Position numbers and translations under genes: made by a program. Positions 28,841 to 42,000 of a stretch of 64,000 nt of DNA are shown here, piece after piece. The notes below the pieces were generated by a model. The model did no database searches, was not told where the DNA came from, and saw only the letters and a list, made by a program, of their open reading frames with translations. This DNA comes from Branchiostoma floridae (taxonomy: Eukaryota; Chordata; Leptocardii; Amphioxiformes; Branchiostomatidae), in assembly GCF_000003815.2 (NCBI RefSeq), contig NC_049983.1, forward strand, positions 12,431,454 through 12,495,453, in the 5' to 3' direction. How positions within the stretch are numbered: position 1 is the first letter of the stretch; the number at the start of each line of letters is the position of its first letter.

Positions 28841-29840
28841 TTATAAGTCTTTTTACCACTTCAAACAGCTTTATAGCCCTGAATTACACACTCTATCTGC
28901 TACCCCATAGCCTTAAGGCCGCGGGAGAAAGTAAGCGAAGCCTACAGGAGGGGTTTTTCAAACGATCAAGACAATTTTCGTGGGTTCTGGGGCTGGAAAG
29001 GTTGTGAAGTTTTGTCAAGAGTTTTGTTTCTGAACTGGAAAGTACTGTGGGTATGTAGGTAATGAATGGATGGATGAACAACAATATTGAGAAACAACAG
29101 AACAATAAAACCACAGCAGGTCTGCACCTGCTTGGTGTCCACGCATATGAGGGCAAAATATGTGGTCTTTCCCGTTTCTAAGCATCATAGGTCACAAAGA
29201 AACGAAATGTGTAGTTGATGTTGTCTGTAGTCTCCAAAATTGTGTTTGTGTGGAGTGCATGCTGTGGACAGATATAGGCACCTGTTATCAGCTATACATG
29301 AGTTCATCTATCATTTTAGTATTTTGGTGAATTTTTTCAGTTCTACCATGTCCGTAATATACCAAACCTATGGAATTTGAAATGAGATGTGGACCATTCG
29401 CTGCTGTAGTCATTATTGCGTAATGACATTGTGAAGAGACAAATCCGAACATGATCCAGCAATGAGTCCTGATGGACCAATTTTTCACATACCATGATGT
29501 GTCGAATAACAGACATCCAACAAAACACACTAACTTGTCTGCATTGTTGATTAACATGCATATCTATTTGGAGCTCATATTTTTTATTACTTTGGGCTAA
29601 TTTGATTGTTAGGTACCTGGGTTGACCTCTGACCCCTGAATCTGACATCAGATGATTTTGTACCCAAGTAGGGATGAGTCAATAATCATCTGAGTGGTGT
29701 GTAGAAATTTGTCTATTTTGATTGTCGTGAAGACCTTGGTCATGGAAAAATAGACATGATATACAAGTATGTATGATTATGTACATGTATATGACAGACG
29801 GACGGAGGCCAGTGATGATGATATGACAGTATATCCCCCA

Positions 29841-29863
29841 TTACCTACCTACCTACCTACCTA
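29841..29863. repeat. (TACC)n microsatellite
   Basis: Five consecutive TACC units lie in the DCAF1 5' intron. Confidence 0.9.
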
Positions 29864-30430
29864 GTCCCTTGACTTCCAGGTCGTTGGGGGGACAAGGTAG
29901 CCCATTAATGACTTGGCAGTTAATTGTTGTCTATTTGAATTGTAATAAAGATATTATCATCATCTATATGATAAAACAATCATTGAATGTCAAAAAGACT
30001 TGAATTTATTGTCATATTGTGACATGGAAACTTGCTGTGCATTTGTTGGATTTTCGTTGTTTCATTTGCATTGTGATATTTTTGAAGTGTCATGGAAATA
30101 AACTGATTATTGTGACAAATTACATTGTTAGATTAACTTTTGGATCGCTATGGCAGCTTTTGGTTGGACAAGGTACAGTTTTAGGTTAACTTGTGTCAGT
30201 GTGATGACTTTGCCTGGTGTTTTGTGTCTGAATTATTATGTATCTGAAATATAAGGAGTAGCTCATTCAGCCTCATTGACAGGTGCTCCAGAGATGGTGT
30301 TTGTGAAACAATGGAAACTCTTACTTAGTCTAAGGTGCTTGAAAAAATTACCAACTAACTTGTCAGATGATTCAGAACACTGATGTTTGTCCTACTGTTG
30401 TGTTGTCCCATCAGAAGTTTGCATCACAAG

Positions 30431-32949
30431 ATGGGGTCCCGCAACACCTCCCCATCAGTGGAGGCAGTGGTGACCATCCTCCAGCAGTGGGAGAGGGACA
30501 TGGGCAGTGCAGTGGACCCCGTGCCAACAATTAACAGGTACATGTCCATAGAGCTACATAAGGGCGAGATATTCACTGGGTTTTAAACCTCTTGGAAATT
30601 GGAATGACCTATACTCATACACTAAAGTAGCCTGATCATATACATGTACCATATGATGATTATTTATATAATGTATGTAATAATAATTCACACTTGTTTG
30701 CTGTTTCATTAAGTTCAATAATGTTTTGAATTTGAGAATTCTGATACTATTGATATAAGCAAGAAAAGAAATGTTTTAGTTTCTGATGTTTTGCTTGTTT
30801 TCCCCTCAGTTTGGCAGAAATTGTGGAGCGTGAGACAGAAGAGTACCTGGGACAGGACCCGGACCCATTTGATGACAGACATCCAGGTGTGGATCAGTGT
30901 TTCCGCCAGAGGGGCGTCCACCCGTCCAATGACGGTCTCATTTCGTTTTGGACGGCTTGAACGCAACCAGAGGCCGTCCTCATAAAAAAATTGCGACCCA
31001 CATTTTGCCGAGAAATCTGTACAAAGTTGATAAATGTAAACCGCAGTTTTGTGTTTTGTATTGAAGCTAGAGGCTTGGGACGCCGTCCACAGTCAGAAAG
31101 CCGCTCACTGTTTGTTTTGCTATTGTTATGGTTGTTGACAATGTGTGTCGGCGGCCTTTCGCATACGATAATCAAAACCCGTTTTTCAAGGCCTCAGTTA
31201 CACGAATTTGCCCTGTCACATAATTCGCAAACTTGGCGGTAGGTCGATCTCGCTATAAGTATAACACTACAAACTAAACTTTGTTATTGGGAGAAATTAG
31301 ACAACACACTATTAAACTTTGTCTAGATTAACAACTTTAGTCTCTGTTTTCATCGTCAGTCATCGTAAACAAAACAAAACACAATCAGATACATGTGCCC
31401 ACCGGCCCGGGTGCTCGGCACGGGAAATCGACCTCGTTCAAGTTCGCTATCGGCAACACAGCGGAAAAATAAAGTGTTCACATAAGAGATGATGGACGTA
31501 AAAAACATCAAGTATAACTTTGGTTCCTTTTTATATGAGTTTTGAGCCCGAAAAATCTCCGAAAACGGCAGAAATTTTCGGGATAAATGTTGTTGTTGTT
31601 GTTGTTGCATCAAAAATGGCGGTCGGTAGTTGTTGTGTATCCTAGCCAATCACAGCGCTAGTTTCCCGTGACGTCGCTAGCTTTCCCAGATCTCGCGAGA
31701 AGTCACCACGTGAGATTGCGGGATTTCAGCCGCCATTACGCTCACTGTCGCCGATAGACTATGTTTTTCGTCATTTCTGAACGCAAATTTCTCGATCTAT
31801 GGAAGGTTTTAGATGATTTATAAGTATATCACAACATAAAAGAGAATATATACAAATGCTATTTCTTTTTTGAAAGTCCAAGAACCGTTTCTAGAACTTT
31901 TTAAAAGTCGTAGTACCCGTTCGGTGCGGCATACCGGTACGCGGCACAGATCATAACACTTCGGCACTGAACTTAATCGGACGTTAGTTGTTTTGTTTTT
32001 TCTTGCGACAGTTAACCATTAACTTTAATTTTCGCGATTTTACAATTAAATTTAATTTTCGCGGTTTTACAATTAAATTTAATGTTCGCGGTTTTGCAAT
32101 TAAATTTAATTTTCGCGGTTTTCGCGCCCCAAGGTGGACGGCCTCCCAGCTGAGGTCTGGCGGAAACACTGGTGTGGATTGTACATTCCATGATGACATT
32201 ACCAGTGTGATTCATGTGTTTGACAACATTCCTTTGGTATTTGTTGCACCTGAGCACAACGTTGCTCATAGTATGCTACAGCAATATGAGACATCTACGG
32301 CTGATGCACCCCCTATCAAACCATAATTTCCCTTTGTTCCTCCCACGAGGTGCACTGTACATGTAGAATTGGGTTCAGTGTGACATGTACTACTGTACGT
32401 CTTCAATTATCATATTCACAACAAATTCTTTCTCCTTCCTCTACCAGGGAGAGCAGATCCTGACAGCGGTTTCGGCCTTGTCTTGAAGACGTTGTTTAAA
32501 GACAATGACTTCATGAACACACTAGTGAACAACTACATCCTGACACAGGAGAGAGATAACATTGAACTTGTCACAGCAGCCTGTCGACTTCTTATCGACA
32601 TCTTACCAGGACTGGAAACATCTGTTGTCTTCCAAGAAACGGTAAGCAGTTTAAGGTGTTGCTCTTTTGACGTATAAAACTAATAAACCCAAGGCACCTT
32701 ACCTAAAATGTTGTGTATCAACTCTCCAAGAGTGCCACCTAATCTTAACCCTTTCTCTGCTACCTTAGCCCATATCCATGCAAGTTTGGTGCCAAATTGT
32801 TTCCTCAGGTTGTTTCCTGTTGTTTCCTTAGCAGGGAGAAGGTCAAGTAAAGCCATCATTGTTGTATTGATCTCAGTCAGATAATTGATTACTGTATTAT
32901 TGTACTATATTCTTACACACACATAAACACACAAACGCGAGCACACACA

Positions 32950-33000
<51 letters not shown>

Positions 33001-36000
33001 GTATATTTATCAGGGTAGAGACTCAAATCTGGCAAAATTCACCATATATATGAGTGTAGATTGACTAACTAAGGCCATTTATAAATGTTTTGGATGATGA
33101 TGATGATGATGATAAATCTGTGTGGTATTTATTCTGGATGGATGTGTTATCTAGGATGGCATTGTAGAGAGACTGTTCAGGTGGACAAAGCTGGAGCATG
33201 AGCCGCTGAGTTCTTATGCCACTGGCCTATTGGCTGCTGCCATGGAAACACAGGATGTGGCAACCAACTACAGGGAGGATAACTCTGAACTGGTTGGTGT
33301 ATACTTGTAACAAGTAGACTGCATGGTTGCAAATGTTATGAATACACATGTGCTAAAAGCAAAGAGGCAAAATACTTCACAGAAAAGAGATGCTTTCAAA
33401 AAAGATGGAAATACGGCCTAACTGTATGTACTAACGTTTGTGCTAATGGTAGCCACTGCAATATTCAATAAGTAGCTATTACACTTAGAGATGTATGTGC
33501 ACATCTTGAGAAGGCTGTAGTGCTGCCCCTGTGCACGACAGTTGGTAATAGTGTGCTACAGCAATGTGAGATATCTGCAGCTGACTGGCAACATGTTTGC
33601 CTAGACAATGTAGATGTCTTCTATAATCTTCTTTCTTAAGGAACAGTTTGTAAGATGCTTTCTTCTCTTTATGTTTTTGTGGTATCAATGTATGTAAATA
33701 GCGGCGAACGTAATTATTTGACTCAGGGTCAAAGGCCCATATTGACTCAACAGATAATTGGGTACATATCTAAAAAGTAAAAGAGTGAAAGAAAAGTACA
33801 AGCCTTACAAACCTTGTGGATATGTGTAGATAACGTTCATTTCCATATTATCCAATAATCATGATGATACAACAGTGTCTGATGTCCGTTCCTCCCAGGT
33901 GCCTCAGATGTTGGCTAAACTGAAGTGCCTACGACAACAGATGGAGAGAGAGAGATGTCACAAGGCGGAAGAAGAAGTGGGCGTGGGCCTTGACAGGCCG
34001 TTTGCATGTTTCTCCAGTCCAGATGGCACAAGCAGCCCTGTAACTACACCGACCAAAGTGGAGTCACAGATACCCAGTGGCACCAAACCTACAGACACTG
34101 GTGCTGGAGATGTGGGACTGACAGTAGCTAACGGGCCAGGCAATACGGAGGAAGCAGCCATACGCACAGCACTGCCCCCTAGTGGTAGAACTGAGGGGTG
34201 CAGCAACGGCACACCAAAGAGCACTGAAAACTTAAGCACAGGGAAAAGGCAGCTAGCACCAGATGACGATAGCTCAAGCAAACGGACCAGAACTGAGGGA
34301 TCTGTCCCCCCTACGGCGGGGATGTTCACCTCCCCGCTGAAAGTGCCTTCGCGAGCCGGCAGCTCCATGTCGCTCTCCCTGCACGACTGCAGCAACAGCA
34401 GCTGGAAGGAGCAGGTGCCGTACCTGATTGGTCGCCACCAGATGTTTCCGCTGGACCTGGTGATGAAGCAGAGACTCATCCTGCAGTACTTGACTCCACT
34501 GGGGGAGTATCAGGAGGTTAGAGGGACACAATACATCCTTATAATTTGTTATGTATTTTCCAACTGTCACTTGCCATGTAAGATTGTAGAATAAACATAC
34601 ATGTCTGATGAAGGTCTGATAAGAATTCTGTGGTTTGGAAAGTCACAGGACTTCAACGAAGTCTTTGTTTTGTCCTCCTCAGTTTAGCTCTAGCTTTTTT
34701 CCCCAGGCATAATGATTACTCTTTGTGTCACTTCAGTTGCTGGCCACATTTTTTGAGCTTGGTGCTATGGACTTGGTGACTTACTACATGGACCTCAGGA
34801 ACACAAGAGATGTTAGGTTGACGTTCGATGCTCTTAAGGTACAATCTCTCTGCCTTCAAGAAGTTGATTTTATCATTAAAGCATCAGGGATATATGTAAG
34901 ACTCAGTTATACCCTCCTACTGTTACCTTATTACTGTATGTGCACATCTTGAGAAGGCTGTAGTGCTGCCCCTGTGCACAACAGTTGGTAAAAGTGTGCT
35001 ACAGCAATGTGAGACATCTACAACTGACTGGCAACATGTTTGCCCAGACAATGTAGATGTCTTGAACAGTCTTCCTTTTAAAGGATTAAATCAGTTTACT
35101 CCTGTTATGTCTTGCATGATGCAAGTAATCTGTAAGAAATAAGTCAATCCGATCTGCCAGTTTGCTAACTATTCTCAGATCTTGGATACGTTTCCAAATC
35201 ATATCCAGTTACTTGAGTAACTGTTTTTTGGCATATTCTCAGCTCTACCCATAGTGTATTTGTAAATTGTAGTGTTCCCAGTATAGTTGTAGTGGGTAGG
35301 ATGTAATTGTAATGCCATGTTGTGTGGTGTTGTCCAGTGGCTGGCGGCCCTGCTGTGCCATAAGAAGTTTGCTGCAGAGTTTGTGTCGCAGGGCGGACTG
35401 CAGAAGTTACTGCAGGTTCATCGCCCCTCCATGGCTGCCACAGGCGTGTCCATGTGTCTCTACTACCTGGCTTACAACGAGGACGCCATGGAAAGGGTGG
35501 GTTATTTATTTTACTGGATATATTTCTACAGGATGACACCATAATACAGTATTTGAATTCTGTACACAAAGTAAATCGCTTGTCAACAAGCTTTCTCTCT
35601 CTCCAATTTATCTCAAGTCGAAATAACCTAAAGCCCAGATAGATATATGTCACATGATATGAATGAAAGCGTGATGTCAGCAACTGGTCAAAGGTGAATG
35701 GCAGTTGGAAACACCCACGGCTGGGATAGTTGATAGCCTCTGATCAATTACCCTTCCAGGTGAACTTTCATTGGATTGCCTTAATAGTGTTATAAAAAAC
35801 AATATATATTGACCCTGGTCCTATTCCAATCTCACAATGAAAAATACAATTTTGTTTGTACTCTCTATACGTTTTCTTTTCTTTGAAATATTGTATGCAC
35901 ACTCATGTGCATTTAGATTGTCACTATGTAGTAAGTATACACAAGCCTTACCCTGTGTCATCATTAGGTGTGCCTCCTCCCACATAACGTCCTGTCCGAC

Positions 36001-39000
36001 CTGGTGGACTACACCCTGTGGCTGCTGGAGTGTTCGCACGAGTCGGGCAGGTGTCACGCCACCATGTTCTTCACCGTCACCTTCGGCTTCAGGACCATAC
36101 TGGAGCTGTTCGACAGACAGGACGGGCTCAGGAAACTCTACAATCTGGTAATGTCATGGTCTGCTGTTAGCTGTTTTAGCTGTTACGTATCCTGGATTTC
36201 AAATGTTGAAAAATATTGTTGATATTTTAATCCATGTAAAATGTTTCAGCTGACTACGTACAGTGTACAGATATCGTTTTATACAACCATTTTGTGCTGC
36301 AAACTTTTAGCTTTTGTAGTGAGGGTATAATTCAGGCTGCTTCAAGCATGCAAGTTCCTTTTCAGAGCAAATGCAGTAAAACCATTATCATACTGTTGGT
36401 ATGGGTTTGTATACAATGTCTTTGCATTTATTGAGATGCTGCTGCTCTACATTACCAAATCTTAAAGCTGGAGCTGCTATCACATAGTTTAAGAATAAGT
36501 ATGCAATGTTATTTTTTGAAACATTAACCTATCCTATGTTTCTTCAGATGAGTACGCTACAAATCCTGAGGACAGATGACCAAGGTGAGAACATGACAGA
36601 CGATGATATCTACGCCAGCCGGCAGACGACCAAACACGTGTGTACGGCGCTCAGGAGGTATTTTGAGGCACACCTGGCCATCAGAGTGGACGCCATGAAG
36701 AGGGCTTTATCAAGAACAGGGGGAGGGTCACCGGTCACTCCTGTTCCTCCTTACAAGGTGACTCTTTCAATTTCTTGTTTCATTGTATATTTGCTCAATA
36801 ATCATTGAAAATGAATGATGTGGGAATGCAATAATTCAACAATGAACTAAAATATAACACTAAGCTCTGGTTGGAACAAGCTCAAAGTACTGTGTGCACC
36901 AAAAATTGAAGCTGTGTACCTAATTTTTGTTACTCTGATGCACCTACACCAATATTTGTTAAGGGTTGCATATAAGAAGGTACTATTGCACACTTAAATA
37001 CACAGCATATTCTTGACATTGGAGTGTCATAACAATAATAATTAGACTTTTGTTGTATTACTGGTGACTGTTTTGAAACTAGTTATACTTAAAGGATTAA
37101 GGTTCAATTTTTCAAACCTTGAAAATGTGTTGAAAGGCTTGGGCTGACATTCTGCTTTATCTTATGTTCAAAAGTTTTGGGTGCACCCTAGATTTTGAAC
37201 TTAGACGTACCAGGGCACCTATTTCCCCCAAAATGAATTTGGATTCCTATTGAATGTGCGCTGATATGTCATTACAAAGGCTGGAGCCCTGACCCGAGAG
37301 GCCATGATGGGGAATATGGAGATGGTAGTGGAACATGCGCCGGTCAGGTGGCACTGGGAACCTGCACAGGAGTTCTTCCACCTGGGAGGGGTCAACCTGC
37401 TTCTACAGGTGAAACACTGATTTCTTCTGATGTTTAAGAAGCTGTTAAGAGTCATGGAGTTTTTCCTTGGAATCTTTCTGTTCAGTTAGGTTGCTTTAAG
37501 CAATGATAACACGTACATATATATGTGGTTTGGTGGTAAGAAAGCTCTTTTATCCTCATCTTTGTTTCATCATTTTCCACCTTTAAGTTGGTGATGGTAC
37601 CATGGACATCCATACACATCTTATTATCTGGTGAAACTCTTTGGGTTCTTGGGTTTTCCCTGCCTTCCCTTCCCTGTCTAACATGTGCGACTGCAACGCG
37701 ATGTCTGCTACAAGCAGATGCTTGGTTCTTCTCAGATGATCGCGTTGTCCTCGGAATGGAGGAATTACGGTGGTCGGTCGGACACGATCCGTGCGGGACT
37801 GGACATCCTGGCGATCCTGACCGTCACGCCCAAGGCGCAGCTCCTGCTGTGTGAGCCCGTCACCCTGCCGGAGTCTTCCGCCACTATCGGGATCAACATC
37901 ATACTGGGTATGTGGGGTAGGAGACAACAGGGCAGACTCATACAGTATCATTTAAGCCTTATTGACACGACAACAAGTACAGTGACTTTCATATGGTCAA
38001 CTGTATACTATAAAATAGGGATACAGACTTGTACTGATTAAAAATTCTACTGACTAAAGTATATAGGATAACAAAAATATGTCTGAATATCGTCTGCTTT
38101 AACCTTTACAAACCTGCTAAATAGCCAAATTTAAAAAATGAGGAAATTACTCCACACAAATTGGTTTTGTTCTCTTTTACATGGACACTGCATAGAGTTG
38201 TGTTAGAAGCTCAGGGCCATTTTGAAGCTTCAATCAATGTACCAGTGTAAGGCCCAATTAAGAACAGCTGTATCCTCTCACCTCTATCTTCTCACCTGTC
38301 CCGTAGGCATGGCAGAAGGGGAACACCTGACCACACCTGACGCTGAGGTACAGAAAGCAGCCTTACAGGTCATCATCAACTGTGTCTGTGGACCCACAAA
38401 CAGGTGGGAGGGTCTGCCACAATACTGGCATCAAATTATGATACCCACAGACAGGATAGCCTACTTCCTGAAATGTATAACTATCTACATAGGCAATGTT
38501 AGATTTGTGCAGCTGATGTAAGTTTGGAGAGATTTACATGTATGATGATATGATCAAATGCAAGCACCTCAGGTCAAAAAGCTACTTCATGTAGTGATAT
38601 CACCTGTAATATCATGTCACAGTCATATACTTGACATCAAACAGTCAAGATCATTAACCATCATTAGATAGATGTGCAGAGGTTAGGTGTGACGGATCGT
38701 TCAGTGTAATATAACCAGCTGCTGCCGCACTGCGTGCCTGCAAAGCTGGTGTGTTTCGCCGAAGAGCGGTTATACCGGCTATATAGATACAGATACAGAA
38801 CCACTAATTCACTATAACTTATAGTATAAGAATGATTTCTAGGTTGTCAACATCTTGTCTGAACATACAAAAGTGTACTTTCCTCCATGTGTAGGTTGGG
38901 AGGAGGTGTGGGGAGGGTGGGGAGTGGCACTCCCCGGAGGAGGAACATCTGAGGAGTGGGGAGGACGTACTGACCAAGATGTGGCACTGTGTCCGGGCAA

Positions 39001-42000
39001 ACAACGGCATCAAGGTAATCCACTTAGTATCCAGTTGCTTGAGTAACTGCTTCTTGGCATATCTTATTACCTGGATTACCTGGATGTCTAACCTTCAACG
39101 AGTTTCACCATTCTTGACTACTATTGCAGGTCCTGCTGAACCTATTCACTGTGAAATCACCAATCACCGATGCTGACGAGATCCGTGCCATGGCGTGCCG
39201 TGCTCTGTGTGGTTTGGCACGCTGCGACACCGTCAAGCAGATCATCAGCAAACTGCAGCTGTTCAGCTCGGGGGAGATGCAGCGCCTGATGAAGGAGCCC
39301 ACCCTGCAGGAGAAGCGGCAGGAACATCTCAAGTTTGTGAAGTACGCAGCCGAGCTGTTGGAGAGGATATCGGGCAAGCCGGTGTTGTCTGGTTACGAGG
39401 CCACGCTGGCAGGATTGAACAGGGCGGACATCGTCGCACAGACGAGGATCGCGTACAACTCCAAAGAACTGATGCAACTCATCCACAACCACCTCCTGCA
39501 GAATGGGATGATGGAAACGGCGGCGTCCCTACAGCGGGAGGCGGGATTGGGCAGGGTCTCCCCGCACCACGAGCCAATCAGACACTCCGCTGCACACCAC
39601 ACTCCCATACCCATGGCGGCGGCACCTCCTCAGGGACACAAGCTGGTCAGGGTTCCGGCAGGAAACATGGGTGCCTCAACCAGCTCCCCTTTGAGCGGAC
39701 ACTTGAAATTTGTACCTCCCATGTCGGGAGCCTCCAGGACCAACAGGACTCCGCACTTTGTCCGACAGAAATCCCAAACAGCCGGCGGGAACTTCATGCC
39801 GAGCCCTGTGATGAGGAAACAGATGATGAAGACGTCCCCCGCCCCTCCCTCACTGGACAACATAGTGAAGAAGTACCTGGCAGAGCAGCACTCGCACTGC
39901 AGGAACCCTGTCTCCACCTGCCCACCGTTCTCCCTCATACAGCCCCATCACTGCCCAGAACCCAAATACCGCAGACAAGCACCAAACAATGTTGCAGCGC
40001 GTCTCGTCCGCAGAGCGGCCTTCCCCATCTACGGCGGGCTGGACGGGTCTTCGTACGACCGTCAGTTCATCTACAGCAGATTCCGACCGGTCCGTATGCT
40101 GAGAGACCCTGAAGGCGACAGTTCCTTCACGTGCTGTGCGTTCATGCCCTCCTCCTTCTACCATAAGTATGTGGCGTTAGGGACCTACTCCGGGGAACTG
40201 AAGATGTACAGCCTGATCTCAGGTACAGAGGAGGGGACGTACGTGTGTCATAACTGTGCAATCACACACTGTGAGCCCTCTAGGGACGGCAGTCTCATGC
40301 TCACCTCTGGTTCGTACGGTCGGCCACTGTCGGCGTTGTGGAGCATGAACGGAGTGTTCACCAGGAAGATGTCTATAGCTGAGGACAACCATGTGGAGTT
40401 CAGCAAACTGGTGCAGGTTGGTGGGAATCTATGTAATCTATAAAAGATAGCTGTGACACAGTAAGACTGTTAAGTCACCAATTTGGAGGCAAAGCCTATA
40501 CTATAAGAGAAAGGTTCCTTGACTCATTTCAGCGAAAATTATGATTGGGTAATGTTTAAGACAGATTTCTCATATTTTTAGGGCTGTCTACAGCTTAAAA
40601 CTTGTTTCCATCCCACTCATTGTTTGGGAGCCCATGTTGTTGATTTTCATGTTAAGCTTATGAAAATATGTTTTTATGAATCATATGTCATAAATTTAAG
40701 ATTTTTTGACAGGCGGGGTGAACTTTTGTTCCATCCCAACAAGCAAATTTCTTTTCTGGGACAGAGGAGAGAGAGAGAGAGAGCCCCAAATGTAATCTAC
40801 ATTGCAAATGTAACCCACTTTGTCCTCAGGACCGAGTCATTGGTACCAAGAACGAGATCGCCCATATCTACGACATCCAAACGGGCCAGAAAACCCTGAC
40901 CCTGGTCGACCCTGACCTGACCAACCGCTACAATAAGAACAAGGCCACGTTCAACGCCACCGACGACATGGTGCTTTCAGACGGGGTATTATGGGATGTC
41001 AGGTCGGCGAAACCCATCCACAAGTTTGACAAGTTCAATGGGAACATCAGTGGTGTGTTCCACCCCAACGGTCTGGAGATCGTCATCAATTCTGAGATTG
41101 TATCCTTTCAACTCAGTTAAGGTGTTGTACATTTGCTAAAACATACAGTCAAACCTGGCTGGCCAACCACCTGGCACAGGCAGCCACCTTCAGTAACAAC
41201 CCACATTGCAACAGTTCTGTCCAACTTAAAATATTTAAGGCCCTCAGCTAAACAATATTTACTGTCCCTGTCCACCAATATTTTATCTATGTTTAATGCC
41301 TTTGCATTAATGAGGTTAAGTACTGTACTTTGGATAGAATTCTTTTGCCCTGTCGCCGTTCTGCATAGATGTGTGAACAAATTGAACTGGTTTGGTCTAA
41401 TGTAGCTATTACACATTTTTGAGGTTTGTTTCCATCGTTTATCATGAGTCAGGGCTCGAAATACTTTTTTCTGCATACCTGCACTGGTGCAGGTAACATT
41501 GAAAATTACCTGCACCAGACAAATTTTACCTGCACCACTCTGAATTTAGGAAGTATGGATCATACTAAAATTGTTAAGGAACCATTGTTATTTTTTTCTT
41601 TCAATACATAATCAGAGGCGGCGGCAGGAAATTTCGTCTGGGGGGGCGAACTTTTACTAACAGAATTTTGCGGCTCACGCTTACGTGGCACGACCACGCT
41701 AGGGGGGTCCGGGGGCATGCTCCCCCGGGAAAATTTGAAATCTAGACCCTCTAAAACGTCATTTCCTGCGTTTTGACGGGCAAATCTTGCTGCCAGACTA
41801 AGCAAAGTTTGATGGCAATTCTGTTAGAAAGACACATGGTTTTAGCGAGGGCGATGCCCCCAAAATATTTTCACGATTTCGAGTGCCGAAGGAGCGAGCT
41901 GTCGCAAGGTTGGTTTGTCTTGGGAAATTTCGAAATCTGCACCCTCTGAAACGACATTTTCTGTATTTTGATGGACAAATTTTGCTGGCAGACTATGCTA

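Noticed and set aside
31988-32326. 112-codon ORF with repeated KFNFRGF
   Set aside because: It results from a 27-bp tandem repeat at the end of the hAT element, where the period is divisible by three.
39195-40112. 305-codon out-of-frame plus-strand ORF inside the large DCAF1 exon
   Set aside because: The other frame encodes conserved DCAF1 including LisH. The shifted frame is Gln/Gly/Pro/Thr-rich without family similarity, as expected from a GC-rich exon.
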